Shown here one piece after another: positions 32,541 to 41,697 of a stretch of DNA of 64,000 nt (positions are counted from its first letter, which is position 1; every line of letters begins with the position of its first letter). Under the pieces are notes generated by a model that had not been told where the DNA came from, did no database searches, and worked only from the letters and a program-made list of their open reading frames with translations. Both the position numbers and the translations under genes were made by a program. Source of the DNA: Sphingomonas nostoxanthinifaciens (GTDB lineage: Bacteria > Pseudomonadota > Alphaproteobacteria > Sphingomonadales > Sphingomonadaceae); contig NZ_CP082839.1 of the NCBI RefSeq assembly GCF_019930585.1, positions 1,488,001 to 1,552,000 of the forward strand, in the 5' to 3' direction.

Positions 32541-32621
32541 GCTTGCGAAGTGCGGTAATTAATTATAGCCAGATAGGTGATCGCGGCGCCAATAGACCGC
32601 GGCAACCGAGGGAGAGGCTTG

Positions 32622-34238
32622 GTGCTTCATCAGCTGATGACGCCGATCGGCAACAGCATCGCGGCCTCGTCGGCCGTGGCCGCGCTGCCCATCGCCGCCG
32701 TCCTCGTGCTGCTCGGGGTCGTGCGGCGGCCCGCATGGCAGGCGTCGGCCGTGGGGCTCGTGATCGCCCTGATCCTCGCCGTCACCTGCTGGACGATGCC
32801 GATCGGTCTGGCGCTCGACTGCGCGGCGGCGGGCGGCGTGTTCGCCTTGTGGCCGGTCATGTGGATCGTCTTCAATGCGCTGGTCCTGTACAATCTCTCG
32901 GTCGCGTCCGGACAGTTCGAGGCGCTACGCTGCTGGCTGGTGCGCCATCTGCCTGACGACCGCCGCGTCGTGCTCGTCGTCATCGGCTTCGCGTTCGGCT
33001 GCCTGCTGGAGGGCGTGGCCGGCTTCGGCGCGCCGATCGCCATCACCAGCGCCCTGCTGATCGGCCTCGGCTTCCCGGCGCTCGACGCACTCGTCTTCAC
33101 GTTGATGTTCAACACCGCGCCGGTGGCATTCGGCGCGCTCGGTGCGCCCGTCACGACCCTCGCCGCGGTAACGCAACTGCCCGATCACGTGCTGGGGGCG
33201 ATGATCGGCCGCCAGCTGCCGATCATCGCGCTGTTCCTCCCGTTCTACGTGACTGCCGTCTACGGCGGGGTCAGGGCTTTGCGGGGCGTCTGGCCGGTAT
33301 TGTTGGTCGCGGGAGCGTCGTTCGGGCTGACGCAATTCCTTTGCGCCAACTTTCTCGGTTATGCGCTGACCGACGTGCTTTCGTCGCTGGCGTGCCTGAT
33401 CGTCACTTTGTCGTTCTGCAGGGTGTGGAAGCCGGTGCCGGATCCGGCCTACGCTCTGACCATACCTGCGGATCTGATCGCCTCCGCGCGGACGGCCGAG
33501 GCCAGAGCGGGCGGCGCACTTGCCGGATGGCTGCCCTGGCTGGTCCTGTCGGCCACCGTCACGATCTGGATCCACTTCAAGATCAACCTGATGGGTCGCA
33601 CCCTGATCCAGTGGCCGGGCCTGCACAATGCGGTCTTCATCACCGCTTATGGCAAGCCTTATGCCGCCGTCTGGGATTTCCAGCCGCTGGCGACCGGCAG
33701 CGCGATCCTTGTCGCCTCGATCGTTACCGCGGCGCTGTGCCGGCAGACACCGGGCGATTTCGTCGCCGCGTTTGTGCGCTCGCTTCGCCAAGTGCGTCTG
33801 CCGGCGCTGACCACGACGCTGATCGTCGCGCTGGCCTATCTGATGAACTATTCAGGCATGGCCTATACGTTGGGCGTGGCGGTCGCCTCGAGCGGGCTGT
33901 TGTTTCCGTTCCTTTCGGCCTTCCTCGGCTGGCTGGCGGTGTTCCTGTCGGGCAGCGACACGTCGGGCAACGCGCTGTTCGGGAATTTGCAGGTCGTCGC
34001 CGCGCACAAGTTGAACCTCAATCCGATCCTGATGGCGGCGACCAATTCGTCGGGTGGCGTCATGGGCAAGATGATCTCGCCGCAGAATATCTCGACCGGC
34101 ACCGTCGTCACCGATCTGCGCGGTCATGAGGGCAAGGTGCTCGCCCGCACCTTCAAGCACAGCATCGCGCTCACCTGCCTGCTCGGCCTGCTGGTCGTCG
34201 TTCAGCAATATGTGACGCCGTGGATCATCCCGTCATGA
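32622..34238 (+). CDS. Lactate/glycolate permease, LctP family
   Basis: 538 residues from a GTG at 32622 with GGGAGAGG just upstream; longer starts lack a site. About 12-14 membrane segments. LctP signatures are GFAFGCLLEGVAGFGAPIAI, MFNTAPVAFGALGAPVTTLA, LSGSDTSGNALFGNLQVVAA and TNSSGGVMGKMISPQNIS. The family imports L-lactate, D-lactate or glycolate with protons. Given the glyoxylate and hydroxypyruvate enzymes around it, a 2-hydroxy acid such as glycolate or glycerate is a sensible substrate; this is inferred. Follows the GntR gene on the same strand with its own operator candidate. Confidence 0.9.
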   Translation: MLHQLMTPIGNSIAASSAVAALPIAAVLVLLGVVRRPAWQASAVGLVIALILAVTCWTMPIGLALDCAAAGGVFALWPVMWIVFNALVLYNLSVASGQFEALRCWLVRHLPDDRRVVLVVIGFAFGCLLEGVAGFGAPIAITSALLIGLGFPALDALVFTLMFNTAPVAFGALGAPVTTLAAVTQLPDHVLGAMIGRQLPIIALFLPFYVTAVYGGVRALRGVWPVLLVAGASFGLTQFLCANFLGYALTDVLSSLACLIVTLSFCRVWKPVPDPAYALTIPADLIASARTAEARAGGALAGWLPWLVLSATVTIWIHFKINLMGRTLIQWPGLHNAVFITAYGKPYAAVWDFQPLATGSAILVASIVTAALCRQTPGDFVAAFVRSLRQVRLPALTTTLIVALAYLMNYSGMAYTLGVAVASSGLLFPFLSAFLGWLAVFLSGSDTSGNALFGNLQVVAAHKLNLNPILMAATNSSGGVMGKMISPQNISTGTVVTDLRGHEGKVLARTFKHSIALTCLLGLLVVVQQYVTPWIIPS

Positions 34239-34252
34239 CCGCGAAGCGCTTC

Positions 34253-35347
34253 CTAGCGACGCGGCACGAGACGCTGGACGCGCCGGCCGGCCACCTCGGC
34301 GACGTAGAGGACGCCGCGGCTGTCGGTGGCGATCAGGTGCGGGCCGGAAAATTGGCCGGGTTCGCTGCCCTTGCCGCCGATCGTGCCGAGCAGCGCCAGC
34401 TTTTTGCGGTCGAACGCAAGCAGTCGCGAATTGCCCCAGTCGGACACGTACATGATGCGCTGGCCGACATCGGGCGAAAAGGCGATGGACGATGCGGTCT
34501 GCGGCGACGGCTGGTTGCGGTCGACGAACGTCTGGCGGAGATATCGGCCCGCGCGGGTAAAGACCTGGATGCGCTGGTCGTTGCGATCCGCGACATAGAC
34601 CAGCCCGTCGCGCGACAACTCGACGGCATGGACGCCATTGAAACCCTGCGGCCCGTCTCCGGTCTCGGGAACGAACGGCGCTCCCACCGCGCGCGGATTG
34701 GGGGCAGGGTCGGCGGGCGGCGGCGCGCCGAATGCGCTCCACATCCGCTTGAATGCGCCGGTGTCGGCGTCGAACACGATGATCCGGCGATTGCCATAGC
34801 CGTCGGCGACGTAGGTTTCATGGGCATGATCGTCGACGAAGATGTCGGCGGGGGCGTGCAGGTTGGCAGTGTCGGCATCGCCTTGGCTCGCGCCGGGCTT
34901 GCCGATCTGGCGGAGAAAGCGTCCGTCCGTGGTGAAGACGAGGATCATGTCGTCGGCGGGGGTGCCGCGCGAATTGCCGCCGATCCAGACGCGGCCTTCG
35001 CGATCGACTGCGATGCTGTGTTCGGTCGTCGGCCAGTCGTAGCCGGCGCCGGGTCCGCCGAAGCCGCGCAGGTAATGGCCGTTGCCATCGAACATCACGA
35101 CTGGCGGCGCCGCTTTCGCCCGGTCCGTTTCGGGCAAAGAGCGGGGACGATGGAGCACCCACAGATTGTCGTGGGCATCGACTGCGACCGCGCTGACGTC
35201 GCCGAGCATCATGTCCGCGGGCAGCTTCAGCCAGCCCGCGTCCGGCACCAGGACCGGCATCGCCGGCGGCGCCGCTTCGGCGGCGGGGCCGCTCGTTACA
35301 GCGGCTGCAGCCAGCACGATCGGAAGCCAAAACATGCGCGAAACCAT
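34253..35347 (-). CDS. Secreted NHL-repeat beta-propeller protein
   Basis: 364 residues. A signal peptide (MVSRMFWLPIVLAAAAVTSG) precedes six or so NHL-type blades: VSAVAVDAHDNLWVLHRP, EHSIAVDREGRVWIGGN, ADIFVDDHAHETYVADGYGN, HAVELSRDGLVYVADRNDQR, GPHLIATDSRGVLYVAEVAG. NHL propellers of this build include peptidyl-alpha-hydroxyglycine lyase-like enzymes and scaffold proteins; a catalytic role is not shown by motif. Convergent with the permease and divergent from the IclR gene. Likely a periplasmic enzyme or binding protein of the same locus. Confidence 0.75.
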   Translation of the reverse strand: MVSRMFWLPIVLAAAAVTSGPAAEAAPPAMPVLVPDAGWLKLPADMMLGDVSAVAVDAHDNLWVLHRPRSLPETDRAKAAPPVVMFDGNGHYLRGFGGPGAGYDWPTTEHSIAVDREGRVWIGGNSRGTPADDMILVFTTDGRFLRQIGKPGASQGDADTANLHAPADIFVDDHAHETYVADGYGNRRIIVFDADTGAFKRMWSAFGAPPPADPAPNPRAVGAPFVPETGDGPQGFNGVHAVELSRDGLVYVADRNDQRIQVFTRAGRYLRQTFVDRNQPSPQTASSIAFSPDVGQRIMYVSDWGNSRLLAFDRKKLALLGTIGGKGSEPGQFSGPHLIATDSRGVLYVAEVAGRRVQRLVPRR

Positions 35348-35502
35348 GATCTTCGGCTCCTCTTCCGTCTGGGCGGAAGAATAAGGCAGGGCACGGCGGG
35401 CGCCACGGGCGAATTGTCCACGATGCGGGAAATGGGACGCGGTTGACGGCGGCGAGCGTCGCGGATCGCGCGGCGGCCCGAACAGAGGAGCGGACGCAGA
35501 TC

Positions 35503-36294
35503 ATGACGGACGATGCGGACATGGAGCGGCTCGGGAAGGTTCAGTCGCTCGTGCGGGCGTTCAACATCCTCGACGCGTTGACCGGCTTCGACAACGGCGC
35601 GACGTTGACCGATCTCGCGCGCGAGACCAGCCTCCCGCGATCGACCGCGCACCGGCTGCTGACCACGATGAATACGCTGCGCTACGTCGATTTCGATGCC
35701 AGCACGAACCATTGGATGATCGGGGTTCAGGCGTTCGCGCTGGGCAACGCCTTCGTTCAATCGCGCGATCTCGGCCGGATCGGGCGGCCGATCATGCGAT
35801 CGCTGATGATCGATGCCGGCGAGACGGTGAATATCGCGATCGCCGACGTCGACGACGTCGCCTTCGTCGGCCAGGCTCGTCCGGCCAACGGGAACGGCGA
35901 GAATACCGCTCCGGGGCGGCATATGCCGATGCACTCCACCGCCTCCGGAAAGGCGTTGCTGGCTTTTTGGGAGAAGGCGGCGCGCGATTGCTTTCTCGCC
36001 TCGCATGCATTCGAGCGGCGGACCGACCTTACGATCGTCGAGGCCGACGCGCTCGATGCGGAACTGGCGCACATCCGCGCGCGCGGGTTTGCGATCGACG
36101 ATCAGGAAAACGAGCTCGGTGTTCGCTGCGTTGCGGCGCCCGTGTTCGATTCCAAAGGACTTGTTCGCGCGTCGCTGTCCATTTCCGGGAGCGTTGCGCG
36201 GTTGGCGGAGCCGCGGTTGATGATGCTCGGGCGGACGCTGTCGCTCGCGGCGCAGCGCATGACCAACGATATCGGGGGGCTATTGGCGGCCTGA
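35503..36294 (+). CDS. IclR-family transcriptional regulator
   Basis: 263 residues from the ATG at 35503 (AGAGGAG some 12 bases upstream); a TTG at 35443 would add 20 residues and cannot be excluded. N-terminal HTH (VRAFNILDALTGFDNGATLT, DLARETSLPRSTAHRLL) and C-terminal IclR effector domain (VNIAIADVDDVAFVGQARPA, MPMHSTASGKALLAFW, AIDDQENELGVRCVAAPVFD). IclR proteins often sense small acids such as glyoxylate, pyruvate or aromatic products. Upstream of the TonB receptor and second GHL6 gene, which it may control. Confidence 0.9.
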   Translation: MTDDADMERLGKVQSLVRAFNILDALTGFDNGATLTDLARETSLPRSTAHRLLTTMNTLRYVDFDASTNHWMIGVQAFALGNAFVQSRDLGRIGRPIMRSLMIDAGETVNIAIADVDDVAFVGQARPANGNGENTAPGRHMPMHSTASGKALLAFWEKAARDCFLASHAFERRTDLTIVEADALDAELAHIRARGFAIDDQENELGVRCVAAPVFDSKGLVRASLSISGSVARLAEPRLMMLGRTLSLAAQRMTNDIGGLLAA

Positions 36295-36391
36295 TCGGCT
36301 CCTCGGGCGACAGATAAGAAGCGAGAGAGATCGTCGCTGTTCCGCATTGTGAAAATGTAACCATTTACGTCTTCGATGAAATTACATCGAC

Positions 36392-36420
36392 TTGACATGA
36401 TCTGTGCCAACGGCGCTAAG
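36392..36420 (+). promoter_or_regulatory. Possible promoter of the TonB receptor gene
   Basis: TTGACA at 36392-36397, then 17 bases, then GCTAAG as a weak -10. The 299-base stretch before the receptor is AT-richer than its surroundings, contains a GGTAAAAT half-motif at 36534 (see GntR operator) and the ribosome binding site AAAAGGAGAGG before 36594. Confidence 0.4.
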
Positions 36421-36593
36421 TCACGAATAGGAGGAGATTTCCTACCAATCTGACGGTCCATCGGTAAGTCTGTTTGATGAGACTTATGTCGTCGTGACTC
36501 AATCTGTCGTGTCACGTGATTGTGGAGTCGATCGGTAAAATCTCGCCGGAACTATAGAATATTCGCGAAAAGCGAATTGAAAAGGAGAGGTCG

Positions 36594-39449
36594 ATGTCTG
36601 GAAGTAGGATGCGGCGGCGCCTGATCGGCGTCAGCCTGCTGCCGTTCGCCACCGCCGCGTGGGCTCAGGACACCACCACCCCGCCGGCGGCCGTGCCGGT
36701 CGGCCAGCCGGCTTCTACGCCGGCCGCTGGCGCGGCGCCAATGGAGGAGGTCAAGGACATCGTCGTCACCGGCAGCCGCATCAGCCGGCAGGGCTTCGAG
36801 ACGCCGACGCCGATGACGGCGATCTCGAGCAAGCAATTGGAGGCGAAGGCGGCGGTGACCGTCACCGATATCGTTGCCGAAATCCCGTCGCTGACCCCGA
36901 ACCAGAACGTCAACAATTCGACCAACGTCGGCCAGACCAACTTCAACCTGCGCGGCATCGGTGCCAATCGCACGCTCGTTCTGCTCGACGGGCTGCGGTT
37001 GGAGGATACGAGCCCGACGGGTGGCTTCAACGCCAACATCCTACCGGCCCTGTTGATCAACCGGGTCGAGGTCGTCACCGGCGGCGCGTCGTCGGCTTAC
37101 GGTTCCGACGCGATCACCGGCGTCGTCAACGTCGGCCTGATCTCGACCATGAATGGCGGCAAGATCGACCTGCAGGGCGTGATCTCCGACCATGGCGACG
37201 ATCGCCAGAAGAGCGCGAGCATCGCGTTCGGGCACGACTTCCTGAGCGGCCGCCTGCATCTGGTCGCGGCAGGATCCTATTTCCGCCAGCCGTCGATCAT
37301 CTACGAAAATGCGCGGCCGTGGGGGCGGCTGGGCTATTCGCTCTTCACCAACACCGCCGCCAACATCGCTGCCGGTCAGCCACAGATGATCATCGGGCCG
37401 GGCGGCACCGTTGCCCAGATCACCTATGGCGGCGTCATCACCAACGGCCCGGTCGGGTTCCGCAACACGCAGTTCCTCGGCAACGGCGTGACGGCGCCCT
37501 ATAATCGCGGCGATTATTGCGGCGGTGTCAGCTACTGCCAGAATGGCGACGGCGTGAAGAGCTACGACACGCCGGCCGGCGTCTTGCGGCCGAAAGCCGA
37601 TCGATACAGCGGCTACAGCAAGCTGACCTACGATATCGGCGATCGCGGCCACATCTGGGGATCGGTGCTGTATTCCTACGATCGGGAAATCCAGACCAAC
37701 GTTCCCAACTACAATAATGGCGATCTCGTCATTCGCGCGGACAATGTCTATCTGCCCACGCAGATCCGCGCGCAAATGGCGACGCTGGGGCTCACCAGCT
37801 TTACGCTGGGTCGCGAGAACCTCGAAGACAAGTCGACCTACAACATGGGCAAGACGCAATATGCGCGCGGCATCGTCGGCGCCGATGGCGCCCTGCCGTT
37901 CTTCGATCGCTGGAAATGGGACGCGCATCTTGCCTTCACCCGTGACACGTTCGATTCCACGGCAGCAAATAATCGCGTGCAGAGCCGCTTCTTCAATGTA
38001 GTCGACGCGGTGGCCAATCCAGCGACAGGCGGCGTAGCGGGCGTCGCCGTGGGTGCGCCCGTCTGCCGATCGACGCTGACCGATCCGACCAACGGCTGCG
38101 TTCCTGCCAATCTGTTCGGACCGGGCACGATCAGTGCCGCGGCACGGGCTTATTATCTCGGCACGTCGTGGGTCCACACGCGGATGGATCAGCTGAATGC
38201 TGGCTTCAACGTGCGCGGCGATATTTTCCACACCTGGGCTGGGCCGATCTCGCTGGCGACGGGTGGCGAATATCGTCGGGATTCGATCAACCAGACGTCC
38301 GACCCGATCTCGCAGATCACCGGATGGCGACAGGCGAGCGCGGCCCCGTTCAAGGGCAGCAACTATGTCGAGGAAGGCTATGTCGAGGCGGTGATCCCGC
38401 TCACCATCCCGAACTTCGCGTTCATGCGGAAGTTCGAGATCGATACCGCAGCGCGCGTCGCCAATTACGAGAGCAGCGGCACCGCGGCGGTGTGGAAGGT
38501 CGGCGCCAATTACGAGGTGGACGAGCAGGTGCGTTTCCGCGCGACCTACTCACACGATTTCCGCGCGCCGAGCGTGAACGATCTGTACAGCTCGCCCGTC
38601 GCCAATAACGGGCAGACCGTGATCGATCGCCGCCCTGGTTCCACCTTCGGTGTCTCGACGACGGTTCTGACCATCACCGGCGGTAATCCCGATCTGAAGC
38701 CCGAAAAGTCGAATACCTTCACCTATGGCGTCGTGCTGTCGCCCAATTTCCTGCCCGGCTTCCGCTTCTCGGTCGACGTCTACCGGATCAAGATGAACAA
38801 CGCGATCACGGCGTTCAGCAATCAGGACGTGGTCAACAATTGCTATGCCGGATCGACGACGTTCTGCTCGGCGATCACGCGCGATCCGACGACCGACCAG
38901 ATCGTCCGTGTCCAGGCGTTGCAGTTCAACGCGCAGGTCTTGAAGGTCAACGGCGTCGACTTCGAGGGCCGCTATGCGGTGCCGATGGAGCAGATCGGGC
39001 TGCCTGGCTCGCTGGTGCTTGGTTCGCTTGTGTCCTACGTCGCCCATGTGAAGACGGTGGCCAACGGCGCGGTGCAGGAGAATGCCGGCTTCCTTACCGG
39101 CACGAACGCGACGCCGAAGTGGCGCGCGTCGAATACCGCGACCTTCGATTATGGCCCGATCACGCTCCGTGCGCTGGTCACCGTGATCGGCGGCGGCGGT
39201 TATTCCGCGCTGTATCCGACAGCCAAGCAGATCAATCTCTACCACTTCGATGCGCGCGCTTACGCCGACTTTACCATCCAGTATCGGATCAACCGCCATT
39301 TCGAAGTCTATGGCAAGATCAACAACGCCTTCAATCTCGATCCGCCGCCGATCGCCGACAATGGCACGCTGAAGGCGCTGGCCAATACATCGCAATATTA
39401 TGACTCGCTCGGCCGCGTCTACGGCGCCGGCATCCGGTTCCGCTGGTGA
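36594..39449 (+). CDS. TonB-dependent receptor (carbohydrate-type)
   Basis: 951 residues; AAGGAGAGGTCG precedes the ATG at 36594. Signal peptide (MRRRLIGVSLLPFATAAWA), an Ala/Pro-rich linker, a TonB-box-like DIVVTGSRI, the plug domain (QTNFNLRGIGANRTLVLLDG, INRVEVVTGGASSAYGSDAI) and a 22-strand barrel ending GIRFRW with the terminal aromatic sorting residue. Large receptors of this form with the R-G-I-G-A-N-R-T-L-V plug import oligosaccharides in sphingomonads and Caulobacter. Followed by the second GHL6-like gene with 43 bases between, so it probably supplies that enzyme. Confidence 0.92.
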   Translation: MSGSRMRRRLIGVSLLPFATAAWAQDTTTPPAAVPVGQPASTPAAGAAPMEEVKDIVVTGSRISRQGFETPTPMTAISSKQLEAKAAVTVTDIVAEIPSLTPNQNVNNSTNVGQTNFNLRGIGANRTLVLLDGLRLEDTSPTGGFNANILPALLINRVEVVTGGASSAYGSDAITGVVNVGLISTMNGGKIDLQGVISDHGDDRQKSASIAFGHDFLSGRLHLVAAGSYFRQPSIIYENARPWGRLGYSLFTNTAANIAAGQPQMIIGPGGTVAQITYGGVITNGPVGFRNTQFLGNGVTAPYNRGDYCGGVSYCQNGDGVKSYDTPAGVLRPKADRYSGYSKLTYDIGDRGHIWGSVLYSYDREIQTNVPNYNNGDLVIRADNVYLPTQIRAQMATLGLTSFTLGRENLEDKSTYNMGKTQYARGIVGADGALPFFDRWKWDAHLAFTRDTFDSTAANNRVQSRFFNVVDAVANPATGGVAGVAVGAPVCRSTLTDPTNGCVPANLFGPGTISAAARAYYLGTSWVHTRMDQLNAGFNVRGDIFHTWAGPISLATGGEYRRDSINQTSDPISQITGWRQASAAPFKGSNYVEEGYVEAVIPLTIPNFAFMRKFEIDTAARVANYESSGTAAVWKVGANYEVDEQVRFRATYSHDFRAPSVNDLYSSPVANNGQTVIDRRPGSTFGVSTTVLTITGGNPDLKPEKSNTFTYGVVLSPNFLPGFRFSVDVYRIKMNNAITAFSNQDVVNNCYAGSTTFCSAITRDPTTDQIVRVQALQFNAQVLKVNGVDFEGRYAVPMEQIGLPGSLVLGSLVSYVAHVKTVANGAVQENAGFLTGTNATPKWRASNTATFDYGPITLRALVTVIGGGGYSALYPTAKQINLYHFDARAYADFTIQYRINRHFEVYGKINNAFNLDPPPIADNGTLKALANTSQYYDSLGRVYGAGIRFRW

Positions 39450-39492
39450 CGGTTGCGCGTACCGGTCGCTCGACTTCAAGGGAGATGTTTCG

Positions 39493-41640
39493 ATGGATGT
39501 GAGTCGGCGCGAGTTCGCCTTGATCGCAGGGGCTGCCTCTGTGGCCGCTGACCTCCCGGGACGCGCGGTGGCCGCCGCGCATACGGGCCTGCCCTGGTAT
39601 CGCACGATCAAGCGCATCGGCCAGACCAACTTCAACGAACGCGATCCGGAATTCGGCGACGTCGAGGCGTGGGCGGATTATTGGGCGTCGGCAAAGGTGC
39701 AGGCGGTCGCGCTCTCGGTCTCCGGCCCGGTGGCTTTCTATCCGACCAAGGTGCCCTTCTTCCATGTCAGCACCTATCTGAAGGGCCGCGACCTGTTCGG
39801 CGAATGCCTCGCCGCCGCCAAGAAGCGCGGGCTGCGCGTGTTCGGCCGGATGAGCCCGGACATCCAATATATCGATCCGAAGCTGCTGGAGGCGCATCCG
39901 CTCTGGTTCCGCCGCGATCAGGCGGGCAATCTGCAGAAACCGGCGCCGGAAATCGCCTTCACCTGCCAGTTCAGCGGACAGTTCTCCGAGCAGCAGCCGG
40001 CAATCCTGCGCGAGCTTGTGGCGCGATACGACATCGATGGCGTCTACATGAACGGCTGGCCGACCATGCAGGTCTGCTATTGCGAGAATTGCCGCAAGAT
40101 CGGCGACCCGAAGTCGGAAGCATATAAGACCGCGCTGATGGATAGTGCGGCGCATCTGACCGACCTTTATCGCGGCATCCTGACGGCCAAGAACCCCGAC
40201 AATTTCTACAGCTGCAACGTCGCCGGCGGCATGGAGGATTCGGGGCTCGACCAATGGAAGCTGACGCGCAACGCCAATTGGTACACGTCCGACAATCAGG
40301 CACGCTCGGGCATGGACGAGCCGGTGTGGCAGGACGCACAACAGGTCAAATATGCCCATGCGATGATGGGCGATCGGCCGGTGGCCGCGGTTACCGGCAG
40401 CTATACCCGCTCGGGCTCGACGATGTGGCGGCAGGTGGCCGATACGACGTGGGAGCCCGTGTCGCGCATGGCGCAGACCACCGCCGCTGGCGGCATCGTC
40501 TGGTATCATCATCTCGGCATGGAACAGGGCTTTCGGCAGGATCGCCGCTGGCAGGGGCCGGGCCGCGATTTCCTGACGTGGCACGCCGCCAACGACGCGC
40601 ATTTCCATAACGTCCGTTCGCTGGCCAACGTCGCGATCGTGCTGCCCACTAATACCATGAGCCACCGGCATGAGGCCAAGGGCAAGACGACCGACTATCT
40701 GCAGGGCGTCTACACCTCGTTGATCGACGCGCGCATCCCGGTCGATTTCGTCCACGAGAACGAGCTGACCGCACAGCGCCTCGCGCCTTACGATCTGCTG
40801 ATCCTGCCCAATTTCGCGATGATGAGCGATGCGCAGGCCGCGGCGCTGGAGGCCTATGCGCGGCGGGGCGGCGCGTTGCTCGCCACCTACCAGACCGGCC
40901 TGTTCAAAGAGGACGGATCGCCGCGTCCCGATTTCGCGCTGGGCCGGCTGTTCGGCATCGCCAAGGCGGGCGAAGTGCGTGGCGGCGGCGAGGGCGTGCT
41001 CGGCTCGTTCGCCCCGGTCTCGCTCCAGTCGGTGCGGCGGCGCGGGCCGATCACCGAGGGCTTCGAGGAGACGAGCTGGATCGCCGGGCCGTACTGGAGC
41101 CAGCCGGTGACGGCGACCGCCGACGTACCGCTGACCTTCATCGATCCCTATCCGGTCTATCCGCCGGAATCGGTGTATCAGCGCGTTCCGCCGAGCGACC
41201 GCCCCTCGGTCGTGACGCGCGAGGCGGGCGGCGCGCGCCTCGCTTATCTGGCCGGCGACATGGACGCGACCTATTGGCGGCTCGACAATCCGGATCTGGG
41301 TCGTTTGCTGACCAACACGATCCGCTGGCTGCTGAACGGCAAGATGGCGGTGACGGTCTCGGGCGACGGGTTGCTGGAGGTGATCGGCTGGCAGACCAAG
41401 CCGGGCTACGCCATCCACCTGCTCAACTATAACGGCCCCAATGCCTTCCGCGGCCACATGCGCAAGCCGGTGCCGCTGGGCGAGCAGGTCGTGCGCGTGA
41501 CGCTGGCGGACGGCGCGCGCGTCAGGAGCGCCAAGCTTCTGCGCGGCGGTACTGCACCCGCATTCCGGCAGGACGGGCGGCTCGTCGAACTCACTGTGCC
41601 GCGTGTTGATCTCCACGAGGTGGTCGCGCTTGAAATCTGA
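39493..41640 (+). CDS. Second Tat-exported GHL6-like glycosidase
   Basis: 715 residues from the ATG at 39493 (GGGAGATG upstream). A Tat-like signal (VSRREFALIAGAASVAAD) precedes a TIM barrel of the hypothetical-glycosyl-hydrolase-6 type (GPVAFYPTKVPFFHVSTYLK, GLRVFGRMSPDIQYIDPKLL, VYMNGWPTMQVCYCENCRK), then an amidotransferase-like and trimerisation region (LLILPNFAMMSDAQAAALEA). It aligns along its length with the 29175-31403 product, keeping FYPTKVPF and the CYCxxC cluster. In operon with the TonB receptor. It probably cleaves an imported or surface oligosaccharide; the substrate is unknown. Confidence 0.78.
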   Translation: MDVSRREFALIAGAASVAADLPGRAVAAAHTGLPWYRTIKRIGQTNFNERDPEFGDVEAWADYWASAKVQAVALSVSGPVAFYPTKVPFFHVSTYLKGRDLFGECLAAAKKRGLRVFGRMSPDIQYIDPKLLEAHPLWFRRDQAGNLQKPAPEIAFTCQFSGQFSEQQPAILRELVARYDIDGVYMNGWPTMQVCYCENCRKIGDPKSEAYKTALMDSAAHLTDLYRGILTAKNPDNFYSCNVAGGMEDSGLDQWKLTRNANWYTSDNQARSGMDEPVWQDAQQVKYAHAMMGDRPVAAVTGSYTRSGSTMWRQVADTTWEPVSRMAQTTAAGGIVWYHHLGMEQGFRQDRRWQGPGRDFLTWHAANDAHFHNVRSLANVAIVLPTNTMSHRHEAKGKTTDYLQGVYTSLIDARIPVDFVHENELTAQRLAPYDLLILPNFAMMSDAQAAALEAYARRGGALLATYQTGLFKEDGSPRPDFALGRLFGIAKAGEVRGGGEGVLGSFAPVSLQSVRRRGPITEGFEETSWIAGPYWSQPVTATADVPLTFIDPYPVYPPESVYQRVPPSDRPSVVTREAGGARLAYLAGDMDATYWRLDNPDLGRLLTNTIRWLLNGKMAVTVSGDGLLEVIGWQTKPGYAIHLLNYNGPNAFRGHMRKPVPLGEQVVRVTLADGARVRSAKLLRGGTAPAFRQDGRLVELTVPRVDLHEVVALEI

Positions 41641-41697
41641 GCACTGGATCGGGCCGCAGGCGATTGACGACGGGGACCGGGCTCGTCGGCTGCCCGC

